A DNA stretch of 64,000 bases from Pseudomonas parafulva (GCF_002021815.1 NZ_CP019952.1:713001-777000), one strand, 5' to 3'. Shown: positions 1 to 8,758, counted from the first letter of the stretch. Notes: generated by a model from the sequence alone, not told the origin. Translations and numbers: made by a program.

Positions 1-1205
1 ATGCCGAGCGGCTGCGCCAGGTGCAGTCCATCGAGCTGATCGCCGCCGAGAACGTGGTCAGCCGCGCCGTGCTCGAAGCGCAAGGGTCGGTGCTGACCAA
101 CAAGTATGCCGAGGGGTATCCGGGGCGGCGCTATTACGCCAGCTGCGCCAATGTGGATGTGGTCGAGGACCTGGCCACCGAGCGGGCCCGGTTGCTGTTC
201 GACTGCAGCTACGCCAACGTGCAACCCCACTCTGGCAACCAGGCCAACCAGGCGGTGTTCCTGGCGCTGCTGGAGCCGGAGGACAAGATTCTCGGCCTGG
301 ACCTGAAGTCTGGCGGGCACCTGTCCCACGGCGCGGCGTTCAACGTGTCCGGGCGCTGGTTCCAGGCGGTCAGCTACGGTGTGCACCCGCTGACGCACCT
401 GGTCGACATGGACCAGGTGGCGCACATCGCCCGCCGTGAGCGGCCACGGCTGATCATCGCTGGGGCGTCGGCGTACTCACGTGCGCTGGATTTCGCCCGT
501 TTCCGCGCCATTGCCGACGAGGTTGGGGCGTACCTGATGGCCGACATCGCCCACGTCGCCGGGCTGGTCGCAGGCGGCGCCTATCCCTCGCCAGTGCCTC
601 ATGCCCACGTCACCACGCTGAGCACCCACGCGACCCTGCGCGGCCCGCGCGGGGGGATGATCCTGTGCAACAACCAGACCCTGGCGCGCAGGATCAACGC
701 GGCGGTGTTCCCCGGCCTGCAAGGCGCTGCGCTGATGCACACCGTCGCGGCCAAGGCCGTGGCCCTGGGCGAGGCGCTGCAACCGGGCTTCGGCTCCTAC
801 GCCCATGCGGTGGTGGCTAATGCCCGGGCCTTGTGCGGGCGGTTGGCCGAAGGCGGCTTGCTGGTGGTATCGGGCGGCACGGACTGCCACCTGGGGGTGA
901 TCGACCTGCGGCCCTGGGGCCTTGCCGGTAACGCCGCCGAAGGCGCGCTGGAGGCGGTTGGCATCACCGTCAACCGTAACGTCGTGCCCGGGGACGAGGT
1001 CAAGTCCAGCGTCACCTCGGGCATTCGCCTGGGCAGCGCGGCCTGTACCTCCCGGGGCATGGGCGAGGATGAGTTCCGCGAGATCGGGGACATGATCCTG
1101 GCCATGCTCGGGGGCGTGCGCAGCGGCGCCATGGACAGCCGCACCGAGCGCTCGATCCGCGAGGGCATCTTCGACCTGACCCGGCGTTTCAAGCTGCCTT
1201 ACTGA
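1..1205 (+). CDS. SHMT-like protein lacking the PLP lysine (5' end outside window)
   Basis: The frame is open to the window edge (codons from base 3), so the visible GTG at 21 is not the start; about 15-20 N-terminal residues are missing. The fold is that of serine hydroxymethyltransferase: [40 protein letters not shown] and TSGIRLG are all present, and the length fits the ~417-residue family. The decisive oddity is at bases 624-638, where THKTL reads THATL: the lysine that forms the Schiff base with PLP is Ala (GCG, 630-632), with no other Lys nearby. VPND is also VPGD. The Asp and His that contact PLP and the substrate-carboxylate Arg are kept. An ordinary SHMT cycle is unlikely; a pseudo-enzyme, a partner of the intact GlyA at 7364, or an altered chemistry are possible. 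It converges on the MocR gene with 9 bp between. Confidence 0.85.
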   Translation, partial: AERLRQVQSIELIAAENVVSRAVLEAQGSVLTNKYAEGYPGRRYYASCANVDVVEDLATERARLLFDCSYANVQPHSGNQANQAVFLALLEPEDKILGLDLKSGGHLSHGAAFNVSGRWFQAVSYGVHPLTHLVDMDQVAHIARRERPRLIIAGASAYSRALDFARFRAIADEVGAYLMADIAHVAGLVAGGAYPSPVPHAHVTTLSTHATLRGPRGGMILCNNQTLARRINAAVFPGLQGAALMHTVAAKAVALGEALQPGFGSYAHAVVANARALCGRLAEGGLLVVSGGTDCHLGVIDLRPWGLAGNAAEGALEAVGITVNRNVVPGDEVKSSVTSGIRLGSAACTSRGMGEDEFREIGDMILAMLGGVRSGAMDSRTERSIREGIFDLTRRFKLPY

Positions 1206-1214
1206 ACCCGGCGC

Positions 1215-2711
1215 TCAAAGCTTGAGGGCGTTGGCCAGGCGCAGCATGGCCGCTTCGATCTCGTAGGCCGTGAGCGAGGAATACCCCAGCAGCCAGCCAT
1301 GGGTCTGCGGCTCGCCCAGGTACAGGCTGCTCAGGCCCGACAGCTGCACGCCGGCTGTGGCCGCCTGGCGAATGGTCTTTTCTTCGGACCAGCCTGGCTT
1401 GAGCAGGCAGGGGATCTGCAAGCCACCTGGCGGCAGGTGGGCGGTGACCACCGGGCTCAGGTACTTGGCGATGGCATCGTGCATCACCGCCCGGCGCCCG
1501 GCGTACAACTTGCGCATGGCGCGTACGTGGGCGTTGTAGTGCCCGTCCTCCATGAAGCGCGCCAGGGTCAACTGCAAGACCTGCGGGGTGTGGCCATCCA
1601 TCATGCTGCGGGCATAGGCGAAAGGCTTGACCAGTTCGGGCGGCAGCACGATGTAGCCCATGCGCAGGCCAGGGTAGAGGGTCTTGCTGAAGGTGCCGAT
1701 GTACAGGGTGCGCTGGTACCGATCCAGGCCCTGCACGCAGGCGGTGGGCTGGCCGTCGTAGTGAAACTCGCTGTCGTAGTCGTCCTCGATGATCCACTTG
1801 GCTTTTTGTGCGGCCCAGTTGATCAGCTCCAGCCGGCGCTCCAGGGGCAGGGTCGCGCCCGTGGGGTACTGGTGCGAGGGGGTGACGTACACGCAGTTGG
1901 CGCCGCTGCGGTCGGCGAACAGCAGGTCGGTGCGGATGCCCCGTTCGTCCACGTCGATGGGCAACACCTTGGTTTCGGCGATGGCGAACGCCTTGCGGGC
2001 GCCGTAGTAGCCGGGGTTTTCCAGCAGGATGGGTTTGCCGGCATCTACTAGCAATTGCGCGCACAGGTACAACGCCTGGCGCGTACTGCTGAGCACCAGC
2101 ACCTGGTCGGGGGTGCACGTGGCCCCGCGTTCGAGGTTCAGGTAGGTGGCGATGGCCTTGCGCAGGGGTTCGGCGCCTTGTGGGTCACCGTGCAGCAGGA
2201 CGCTGGCGCGGTAGTCCTTGACCACCTGGCGTTGCAGCCGCTCCCAGACGTCGGTGGGGAAGCTACGGGTTTCCGGCAGGCCGGTGGCGAAGGCCTTGAT
2301 CACTTGCTGGTCACGCACGCCACCGGTCTCGAAGATCATGCGCCCGCGTTGGCTGAGTTCGGCGCCGGGCGCGACCACGCTGCGCCGCACCTCTTGCGTG
2401 CGTTGCCGGCGTGGCCCGGCCCCGCGCAATTCGGCGCCCACCGTGTCGCACACGTAGCTGCCCGCGCCGCCGCGGCGCACGATGAAACCGTCCCGGTGCA
2501 GCTGCACGTAGGCGTTTTCGACGGTATCGCGGGCACAACCCAGGGACTTGGATAGCACACGGGTGGAGGGCAGTTTCAGGCTCGGGCCCAGCGCGCCATC
2601 GAGGATCAACGCACGCATGGCGCGCTGGATGCGCTGGTGCAGGTCCAGCAGCTGAAACTCGGCGTCGTTGAGCCGAATCTTCAGGGTGTCCAGCGCGAAG
2701 GTCTTCGCCAT
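1215..2711 (-). CDS. MocR/PdxR-type transcriptional regulator (GntR wHTH fused to aminotransferase domain)
   Basis: This 498-residue protein has the MocR layout: an N-terminal GntR winged helix (about residues 15-85, with LPSTRVLSKSLG and a recognition helix ending in VENAYVQL) joined to a fold-type I aminotransferase domain. The effector domain keeps the PLP lysine in TFSKTLYPG (near residue 340) and the YDSEFHYDG motif, so it probably binds PLP or a PLP-amino acid aldimine. MocR proteins usually control the gene next to them, often amino acid or vitamin B6 metabolism. Here it is divergent from the SerC-BenE-YggS-ArgD-GlyA operon across 132 bp that contain an inverted repeat, so it is the likely regulator of that operon. 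The effector cannot be read from the sequence. Confidence 0.9.
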   Translation of the reverse strand: MAKTFALDTLKIRLNDAEFQLLDLHQRIQRAMRALILDGALGPSLKLPSTRVLSKSLGCARDTVENAYVQLHRDGFIVRRGGAGSYVCDTVGAELRGAGPRRQRTQEVRRSVVAPGAELSQRGRMIFETGGVRDQQVIKAFATGLPETRSFPTDVWERLQRQVVKDYRASVLLHGDPQGAEPLRKAIATYLNLERGATCTPDQVLVLSSTRQALYLCAQLLVDAGKPILLENPGYYGARKAFAIAETKVLPIDVDERGIRTDLLFADRSGANCVYVTPSHQYPTGATLPLERRLELINWAAQKAKWIIEDDYDSEFHYDGQPTACVQGLDRYQRTLYIGTFSKTLYPGLRMGYIVLPPELVKPFAYARSMMDGHTPQVLQLTLARFMEDGHYNAHVRAMRKLYAGRRAVMHDAIAKYLSPVVTAHLPPGGLQIPCLLKPGWSEEKTIRQAATAGVQLSGLSSLYLGEPQTHGWLLGYSSLTAYEIEAAMLRLANALKL

Positions 2712-2732
2712 GTGGTCTGCTCTCCATCCATG

Positions 2733-2758
2733 AACTGGCAGGTAAGGGCAGGCCAGTT
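2733..2758. promoter_or_regulatory. Candidate MocR operator between mocR and serC-like gene
   Basis: A 7-bp perfect inverted repeat, AACTGGC (2733-2739) and GCCAGTT (2752-2758) with a 12-bp spacer, lies 22 bp upstream of the MocR start and 85 bp upstream of the serC-like start. A second, 10-bp palindrome CCAGGCCTGG occurs at 2790-2799. The 132-bp divergent intergenic region must hold both promoters, so these are the best candidates for the regulator's site. This is inference from symmetry and position only. Confidence 0.4.
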
Positions 2759-2843
2759 TATCCGTAGACTCCGGCCTTCGCCAGCCAGGCCAGGCCTGGT
2801 ATTCACCGCGTCGGCGCGTTCACGCACAGGAGTCCACCCCCCC

Positions 2844-3926
2844 ATGGCACGGTCACACAATTTCAGCGCAGGCCCCACCGCAGTCCCCCTGGAAGTGCTC
2901 AACCAGGCGTACGACGAGTTCCACGATTTTGCCGGCACGGGCATGTCCATCATGGAGATGAGCCACCGTTCGCCCATCTTCCGCGCCATTGCCGAGCAGA
3001 CCGAGGCCGACCTGCGCGAGCTGCTGGAGGTGCCGGCGCACTACCGGGTGCTGTTCGTGCAGGGCGGCGCTTCGTTGCAGTTCGCCCAGGTGCCCATGAA
3101 CCTGGCCGGTGAAAACGGCAGCGTGGACTACCTGCACACCGGGTTGTGGTCGGGCAAGGCGATCGAGGCGGCGCGCCAGTATTGCGAGGTACGCGTGGTC
3201 GCCAGTGCCCAGGGCACCGGCTTTGACCGGGTGCCGGCGGTCCAGGACTGGCAGCTGAACCCGAAGGCTGCCTACCTGCACTACACCGAGAACGAGACCG
3301 TGCACGGCGTGCAGTTCGCCGAACCGCCCGCCAGCGAGGCGCCGCTGGTGTGCGATGCCTGTTCGAGCCTGCTGTCCAAGCCCATCGACATCGCCCGCCA
3401 TGGCCTGGTGTATGCCGCCGCCCAGAAGAACATGGGCGTGGCCGGGCTGACGGTGGTCATCATGGACCCGGCGCTGCTGGACCGCTGCCACGGGTTCACC
3501 CCGGACATTCTCAACTACGCGTGTATCAGCGATGCCCAGTCGATGCTCAACACGCCCGCCACCTTCCCCTGGTACCTGACCGGCCTGACGTTGCAATGGA
3601 TCAAGCGCAGCGGGGGCTTGCAGGTGCTGCACCAGCGCAACCAGACCAAGGCCAGCCTGCTGTACGAAACCCTCGACGGCAGCGACGGCTTCTACCGCAA
3701 CCCGGTGCAGCCGACCTATCGCTCGATCAACAACGTACCGTTCCGGCTGGCCGATCAAGCCCTTGAAGCGGCTTTCCTGCGCGAGGCCGAGGCGGCCGGG
3801 CTGCATGGCCTGAAGGGCCACGCCAGCGTCGGCGGTATCCGCGCCAGCCTGTACAACGCCATCTCCGTCGAAGCGGTGGCCGCCCTTTGCGAATTCATGG
3901 GGGCGTTCGCCCGCAGGTACGGTTGA
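2844..3926 (+). CDS. SerC-like aminotransferase paralogue with altered phosphate site
   Basis: The start is ATG 2844, preceded by AGGAGT; it opens straight into NFSAGPTAVP, the usual SerC N-terminus, giving 360 residues, the family length. SerC transaminates 3-phosphohydroxypyruvate with glutamate to phosphoserine and also serves PLP synthesis on the erythrose route. PLP Lys195 is present in AAAQKNMG, as are MEMSHRS and the GGIRAS arginine. The GHRSVGG motif reads GHASVGG: Ala327 (codon 3822-3824) replaces the arginine that, with His and the MSHRS arginine, holds the substrate phosphate in E. coli SerC. This suggests a non-phosphorylated or different keto-acid substrate. Pseudomonas normally has its housekeeping serC in a separate aromatic/histidine cluster, so this is likely a second copy. 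It is the first gene of the operon. Confidence 0.85.
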   Translation: MARSHNFSAGPTAVPLEVLNQAYDEFHDFAGTGMSIMEMSHRSPIFRAIAEQTEADLRELLEVPAHYRVLFVQGGASLQFAQVPMNLAGENGSVDYLHTGLWSGKAIEAARQYCEVRVVASAQGTGFDRVPAVQDWQLNPKAAYLHYTENETVHGVQFAEPPASEAPLVCDACSSLLSKPIDIARHGLVYAAAQKNMGVAGLTVVIMDPALLDRCHGFTPDILNYACISDAQSMLNTPATFPWYLTGLTLQWIKRSGGLQVLHQRNQTKASLLYETLDGSDGFYRNPVQPTYRSINNVPFRLADQALEAAFLREAEAAGLHGLKGHASVGGIRASLYNAISVEAVAALCEFMGAFARRYG

Positions 3927-4045
3927 GCGCACTGAAAGTGGTCTGGTCTGCCTAGGCGAAGCGTCAGGGTAAAACCAGCCAATCTGCGGCTATAAATGAC
4001 TGCCTACCGCAGCCGGATACAGCGTCTAGCAAGGAGCCAAGACCT

Positions 4046-5293
4046 ATGTCATCTACTCGTACCCCCTCGCCCCTGCGCTTGCAGGACCTGCTGCACCCGG
4101 TGGTGGCCGGGCTCATTTCGGTGATCGTCAACTATGGCGGCACCTTCATCCTGGTGTTCCAGGCTGCCAAGGTCGCAGGGCTCAGCCCCGATCTGACCGC
4201 CTCCTGGGTGTGGTCGGTGTCCATCGGCGTGGGCGTGACCGGGCTGCTGCTCAGCTGGGTCAGCCGCGAGCCGATCATCACCGCCTGGTCCACGCCGGCG
4301 GCGGCGTTCCTGATCGTGGCCCTGGCCACCACGCCCTACGCCGAGGCGGTGGGAGCGTACATGGTGTCAGCGGTGGCCTTCGTGCTGCTGGGCGTGTCGG
4401 GCTACTTCGAAAAAGCCGTGCGCCTGATTCCGCCAGGGGTGGCCGCGGGCCTGCTGGGCGGCATCCTGTTGCAGTTCGGTATCGGCGCCTTCGCCAGCAT
4501 GAGCGTCGACCCGCTGCTGGTCGGGCTGCTGATCGGGGCGTACATCGTGTTCAAGCGCCTGAGCGCCCGCTATGCGGTGGTCGGCATCCTGGTGCTGGGG
4601 CTGGTCTACCTGGTGATGCAGGGGCGGGTCGATTTCGCTGGGCTGTCCCTGGAATTCGCCACGCCAGTGTTCACCCGCCCCGAGTTCTCGCTCAACGCAC
4701 TGCTGAGCGTGGCGCTGCCGCTGTTCCTGATCACCCTGACCGGCCAGTACATGCCCGGCATGCTGGTGTTGCGCAACGACGGGTTCCGCACCAGTGCCAA
4801 CCCGATCCTCGGCATCACTGGGCTCGGCTCGCTGCTGATGGCGCCGTTCGGCTCCCACGCCTTCAACATCGCCGCCATCACTGCCGCCATCTGCACCGGC
4901 AAGGAAGCGTCCGAAGACCCATCCAAGCGCTGGGTGGCGGGTGTGGCCGCCGGCATCTTCTACATCCTGGTGGGCATCTTCGGGGTGACCCTGGCGGCGG
5001 TGTTCATGGCCTTCCCGGCTACCTTCATCACCACCCTGGCGGGGCTGGCCCTGCTGGGCACCATCGGCGGCAGCCTGGCCAATGCCATGCTCGATGCAAA
5101 AGCGCGCGAGGCGTCGTTGATCACCTTCCTGGCCTGTGCGGCCAATATCACCCTGCTGGGTATCGGCGGTGCGTTCTGGGGGCTGGTGATCGGCCTTGTG
5201 GCCTACGCCGTGCTCAACGGTCGCCTGCCTCGCCGGGCCAAGGCCGTTCAGGCAGAACCGGCAGCAGTGCCCACCAAAGGAGCGACAAATTGA
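4046..5293 (+). CDS. BenE-family benzoate/H+ symporter-like permease
   Basis: A 415-residue, very hydrophobic protein with about 12 predicted membrane segments. It has the BenE hallmarks in order: an N-terminal LQDLLHPVVAGL, AWSTPAAAF near residue 80, IPPGVAAGLLGG, and GSHAFNIAAITAAICTG near 270-285. BenE proteins are proton-driven inner-membrane carriers named for benzoate, but substrates differ within the family. No benzoate catabolic gene is nearby, so it probably moves the substrate or product of the PLP-enzyme cluster. It has an AAGGAG ribosome site before ATG 4046. Its stop overlaps the start of the next gene (TGATG), indicating translational coupling. Confidence 0.85.
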   Translation: MSSTRTPSPLRLQDLLHPVVAGLISVIVNYGGTFILVFQAAKVAGLSPDLTASWVWSVSIGVGVTGLLLSWVSREPIITAWSTPAAAFLIVALATTPYAEAVGAYMVSAVAFVLLGVSGYFEKAVRLIPPGVAAGLLGGILLQFGIGAFASMSVDPLLVGLLIGAYIVFKRLSARYAVVGILVLGLVYLVMQGRVDFAGLSLEFATPVFTRPEFSLNALLSVALPLFLITLTGQYMPGMLVLRNDGFRTSANPILGITGLGSLLMAPFGSHAFNIAAITAAICTGKEASEDPSKRWVAGVAAGIFYILVGIFGVTLAAVFMAFPATFITTLAGLALLGTIGGSLANAMLDAKAREASLITFLACAANITLLGIGGAFWGLVIGLVAYAVLNGRLPRRAKAVQAEPAAVPTKGATN

Positions 5294-6135
5294 TGAGCGA
5301 GTACGCCGAAGACCTCACCACCCTGCATGCGCGCCACGGCCGCTACCCGCAGGCCAACACCGTCGAGGATTTTCGCCGCAACCTGGCCGCCGTGCATGAG
5401 CGCATCGCCCGGGCATGCGAGCGGGTCGGGCGAGACCCGGCCGAAGTGCGCCTGCTGCCGGTCAGCAAGACCTTCGACGAAGCGCATCTGCGCCTGGCCT
5501 ATGCCGCCGGTTGCCGCCTGCTGGGCGAGAACAAGGTGCAGGAGGCCCAGCGCAAGTGGGAAGCCATGGCCGACCTGCACGACTTGCAGTGGTCGGTGAT
5601 CGGCCACCTGCAGACCAACAAGGCCAAGCAGGTGGCGCGCTTTGCCAGCGAGTTCCAGGCGCTGGACAGCCTGCGGGTCGCCGAGGTGCTGGACCGCCGC
5701 CTGCGCATTGAGGGGCGGCAGATGGACGTGTTCGTCCAGGTCAATACCTCCGGTGAGGCCAGCAAGTACGGGCTGGTGCCTGATGACGTGGCGGCATTTG
5801 TGCAAGCGCTGCCAGCGTTCCCGGCGCTGCGTGTGCGCGGCCTGATGACCCTGGCGCTGTTTTCGGCCGACGCCGCGCGGGTACGCCCGTGCTTTGTGTT
5901 GCTGCGCGAGTTGCGCGACCGGCTGCGCGCCAGTGCGCCTGAAGGGGTGTCGTTGCAGGAGCTGTCGATGGGCATGTCGGGTGATTTCGAAGTGGCCATC
6001 GAGGAGGGCGCCACGGTGGTGCGCGTCGGCCAGGCGATCTTCGGCGCCCGCGCCATGCCCGATGCCTACTACTGGCCTACGGCCGATGCCGCGCCGCACC
6101 AGGAAGCCACCCCGTCGCTGGCCACCAGCCACTGA
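5293..6135 (+). CDS. YggS/PLPBP-family PLP-binding protein, extended at both ends
   Basis: The start is ATG 5293, inside a TGATG overlap with the permease stop, giving 280 residues. The body matches the YggS/PROSC family, a non-catalytic TIM barrel that binds PLP and buffers B6 homeostasis: VSKTF with PLP Lys59, GENKVQEAQ, IGHLQTNKAK, VNTSGEASKYG, GLMTL, LSMGMSGDFE and RVGQAIFGAR. The family is usually about 230 residues; this one has about 30 extra residues at the N-terminus and a C-terminal tail of about 25. The housekeeping copy in Pseudomonas is normally next to proC/pilT, so this is probably an operon-specific paralogue that may deliver PLP to, or protect it for, the neighbouring enzymes. 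Confidence 0.85.
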   Translation: MSEYAEDLTTLHARHGRYPQANTVEDFRRNLAAVHERIARACERVGRDPAEVRLLPVSKTFDEAHLRLAYAAGCRLLGENKVQEAQRKWEAMADLHDLQWSVIGHLQTNKAKQVARFASEFQALDSLRVAEVLDRRLRIEGRQMDVFVQVNTSGEASKYGLVPDDVAAFVQALPAFPALRVRGLMTLALFSADAARVRPCFVLLRELRDRLRASAPEGVSLQELSMGMSGDFEVAIEEGATVVRVGQAIFGARAMPDAYYWPTADAAPHQEATPSLATSH

Positions 6136-6158
6136 CCCCTCTGTACAGGAAACCTGCA

Positions 6159-7340
6159 ATGTCTGCTGCTCCCGCTTACCTGATGCACACTTCAGCCCGC
6201 CAACCGGTTGCGTTCAGCCGGGGCCAGGGCGCCCTGTTGTGGGATTCGCACGGGGTCGAGTACCTCGACGCCATCGCCGGGGTGGCCGTGACCAGCCTGG
6301 GGCACGCCAACCCCGAGATCGCCTCGGCCCTGGCCGAACAGGCCGACGTGCTGCTGCACACCACCAACATGTTTCGTATCCCGTGGCAGGAACAGCTTGG
6401 CGAGCGCCTGTGCCGGCTCTCGGGCATGGAGCGGGCGTTCTTCTGCAACTCCGGCGCCGAGGCTAACGAGGCCGCGCTGAAGCTGGCGCGCTTGCACGCC
6501 ACGGCCCGGAACGTCGCCCAACCCCAGGTGCTGGTGATGGAAAACAGTTTCCATGGGCGCACCTTGGCAACCCTGGCCGCCACCGGCAACCCGGCCGTTC
6601 ACCGCGGCTTCGAGCCACTGATGCCAGGCTTCATCCGCGTGCCCTACGATGACATTGAGGCCGTGCGCCAGGTCGCGGCCAACTCGCCCAACGTGGTGGC
6701 CGTGCTGGTCGAGCCCGTGCAGGGCGAGGGCGGTGTGCACCCGGCGTCGGCGGGCTATCTGCAAGCGCTGCGCCAGCTGTGCGACGCGCACCAGTGGCTG
6801 ATGATGATCGACGAGGTGCAGACCGGCATGGGCCGTACCGGCACCTGGTTCGGCTTCCAGCACGCCGGCATCGAGCCCGATGTCATCACCCTGGCCAAGG
6901 CCTTGGGCAATGGCTTCCCCATCGGCGCGTGCCTGGCCCGTGGCAAGGCCGCCGAGCTGTTCTCCCCTGGCCACCATGCCTCCACCTTCGGCGGCAACCC
7001 GCTGGCATGCCGCGTGGGCTGCACGGTGGTGGACATCATGCAGCGCGATCACCTGCCGCAGCGGGCTGCGGTGCTGGGCCAGCGTTTGCTGGCGGCCCTG
7101 CAACTGGCGCTGGCCGGGCACCCTGAGGTGGTGTCGGTGCGCGGCCTGGGCCTGATGGTCGGTATCGAGCTCAACCGCCCCTGCGCCGAACTGGTGGACC
7201 GGGCCCGGGACGAGCAACACCTGCTGATCACCGTCACCCGAGGTACCACGGTGCGCCTGCTGCCGCCACTGATCTGCTCCGAGGCGCAGATCGACGACAT
7301 CGCTTCACGCGTGACCCGCTTGCTGTCATCCCAAGCCTGA
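6159..7340 (+). CDS. Class III aminotransferase, acetylornithine aminotransferase-like (ArgD paralogue)
   Basis: This 393-residue class III (omega) PLP aminotransferase has NSGAEANEAALKLARL, ENSFHGRTL, VEPVQGEGG, the IDEVQTGMGRTG strand with the cofactor Asp, and PLP Lys247 in TLAKALGNG, followed by GAxxA and ASTFGGNPLACR. It is close in pattern and length to ArgD/AstC-type enzymes, which transfer an amino group between N-acetylornithine (or similar omega-amines) and 2-oxoglutarate. Its position in a PLP-enzyme operon, away from arginine genes, suggests another amino donor or acceptor. It starts 23 bp after the YggS-like gene with an AGGAAA ribosome site. Confidence 0.85.
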   Translation: MSAAPAYLMHTSARQPVAFSRGQGALLWDSHGVEYLDAIAGVAVTSLGHANPEIASALAEQADVLLHTTNMFRIPWQEQLGERLCRLSGMERAFFCNSGAEANEAALKLARLHATARNVAQPQVLVMENSFHGRTLATLAATGNPAVHRGFEPLMPGFIRVPYDDIEAVRQVAANSPNVVAVLVEPVQGEGGVHPASAGYLQALRQLCDAHQWLMMIDEVQTGMGRTGTWFGFQHAGIEPDVITLAKALGNGFPIGACLARGKAAELFSPGHHASTFGGNPLACRVGCTVVDIMQRDHLPQRAAVLGQRLLAALQLALAGHPEVVSVRGLGLMVGIELNRPCAELVDRARDEQHLLITVTRGTTVRLLPPLICSEAQIDDIASRVTRLLSSQA

Positions 7341-7363
7341 TTCAGAACAAGGACGCTTAATAC

Positions 7364-8629
7364 ATGTACGACTCGACGCTGACCCTCAACGCCTTCGATC
7401 CAGAGCTGCACGCCTCGATTCGCAACGAAGTGAATCGCCAGGAAGACCACATCGAGCTGATCGCCTCGGAGAACTATGCCAGCCCATTGGTGATGCAGAT
7501 CCAGAGCACGGTGCTCACCAACAAGTACGCCGAGGGCTATCCCGGCAAGCGCTACTACAGTGGCTGTGAATACGTGGACGTGGCCGAAAGCCTGGCCATC
7601 GAGCGGGTCAAGGCCCTGTTCAACTGCGACTACGCCAACGTGCAGCCCCACGCCGGTGCCCAGGCCAACGCGGCGGTGTTTTTGGCGCTGATCCAGCCAG
7701 GCGACACCGTGATGGGCATGAACCTGGCCCAGGGCGGGCACCTGACCCACGGCAACCCGGCCAACTTCTCGGGCCGCCACTACAAGATCGTGCCCTACGG
7801 CCTGGACCCGAAGACGGGCTTTCTGGACTATGACGAGATGGAGCGCATCGCGCTGGAAACCCGCCCGAAGATGCTCATCGGTGGTTTCTCGGCCTACTCG
7901 CGCTACAAGGACTGGGCACGCATGCGCAGCATCGCCGACAAGGTCGGGGCCATCTTCTGGGTGGACATGGCCCACGTGGCCGGTCTGGTTGCCGCTGGCG
8001 AATACCCGGACCCGCTGCCCCACGCCCATGTGGTCACCAGCACCACCCACAAGACCCTGCGCGGCCCACGCGGCGGCCTGATTCTGTCCAAGGGGCAGGA
8101 CGAGAGTTTCTACAAGAAGCTCGATTCGGCGGTGTTCCCTGGTGTCCAGGGCGGCCCACTGATGCACCAGATCGCGGCCAAGGCCGTGGCCTTCAAGGAA
8201 GCGCTGTCGCCGGCATTTCGCAGCTACCAGACCCAGGTGGTAACCAATGCCCGGGCCATGGCCAAAGTGTTGCAGGCGCGCGGGTACAAGATCGTGTCGG
8301 ACGGGACCGACAACCACATGATGCTGATCGACCTGTCGGCCAAGCCCTACACCGGCAAGGAAGCCGATGCGGCCTTGAGCAGCGCCTATATCACGGCCAA
8401 CAAGAACTCGGTGCCTAACGATCCGCGTTCGCCGTTCGTGACCTCGGGGCTGCGCATCGGTACGCCGGCAGTGACCACCCGTGGGTTCGATGTCGAGGCG
8501 TGCGAGCAGGTGGCGGGCTGGTTGTGCGATGTGCTCGATGCCCTGGAAACCGGGCGCAGTGACGAGGTGGGGCACCATGTGCGTGAGCAGGTGGTTGCGC
8601 TGTGCCGTCGTTATCCGGTTTATGGCTGA
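7364..8629 (+). CDS. glyA: Serine hydroxymethyltransferase, intact copy
   Basis: A 421-residue SHMT that interconverts serine plus tetrahydrofolate with glycine plus methylene-tetrahydrofolate. All hallmarks are intact: [32 protein letters not shown], the catalytic [12 protein letters not shown] with Lys230 (AAG 8051-8053), [18 protein letters not shown] and a C-terminal RRYPVYG. It is the last gene of the operon, 23 bp after the ArgD-like gene and followed by a terminator. It contrasts directly with the Lys-less paralogue at the start of the window. Pseudomonas genomes commonly carry more than one glyA, so this need not be the only housekeeping enzyme. Confidence 0.95.
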   Translation: MYDSTLTLNAFDPELHASIRNEVNRQEDHIELIASENYASPLVMQIQSTVLTNKYAEGYPGKRYYSGCEYVDVAESLAIERVKALFNCDYANVQPHAGAQANAAVFLALIQPGDTVMGMNLAQGGHLTHGNPANFSGRHYKIVPYGLDPKTGFLDYDEMERIALETRPKMLIGGFSAYSRYKDWARMRSIADKVGAIFWVDMAHVAGLVAAGEYPDPLPHAHVVTSTTHKTLRGPRGGLILSKGQDESFYKKLDSAVFPGVQGGPLMHQIAAKAVAFKEALSPAFRSYQTQVVTNARAMAKVLQARGYKIVSDGTDNHMMLIDLSAKPYTGKEADAALSSAYITANKNSVPNDPRSPFVTSGLRIGTPAVTTRGFDVEACEQVAGWLCDVLDALETGRSDEVGHHVREQVVALCRRYPVYG

Positions 8630-8689
8630 GAGGGTCGGGACCTGGCACCGGAGGTGTCGGGTTTTGATGCAGGTTTTATAACCTGTGTG

Positions 8690-8712
8690 AAAGGGCTGCC
8701 TGGCAGCCCTTT
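8690..8712 (+). terminator. Rho-independent terminator after glyA
   Basis: A 9-bp hairpin AAAGGGCTG / CAGCCCTTT with loop CCTGG lies 61 bp after the glyA stop and is followed by a T-rich stretch. It would close the PLP-enzyme operon. Confidence 0.7.
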
Positions 8713-8758
8713 CTTGTTGCTGAGTTTGCTGTGCCGTTGGGTATCGGATGAAGATCAC

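Noticed and set aside
1..1205. Calling the SHMT-like gene a pseudogene
   Set aside because: The frame is intact over 400 codons with most conserved residues kept; the lost lysine alone does not show decay.
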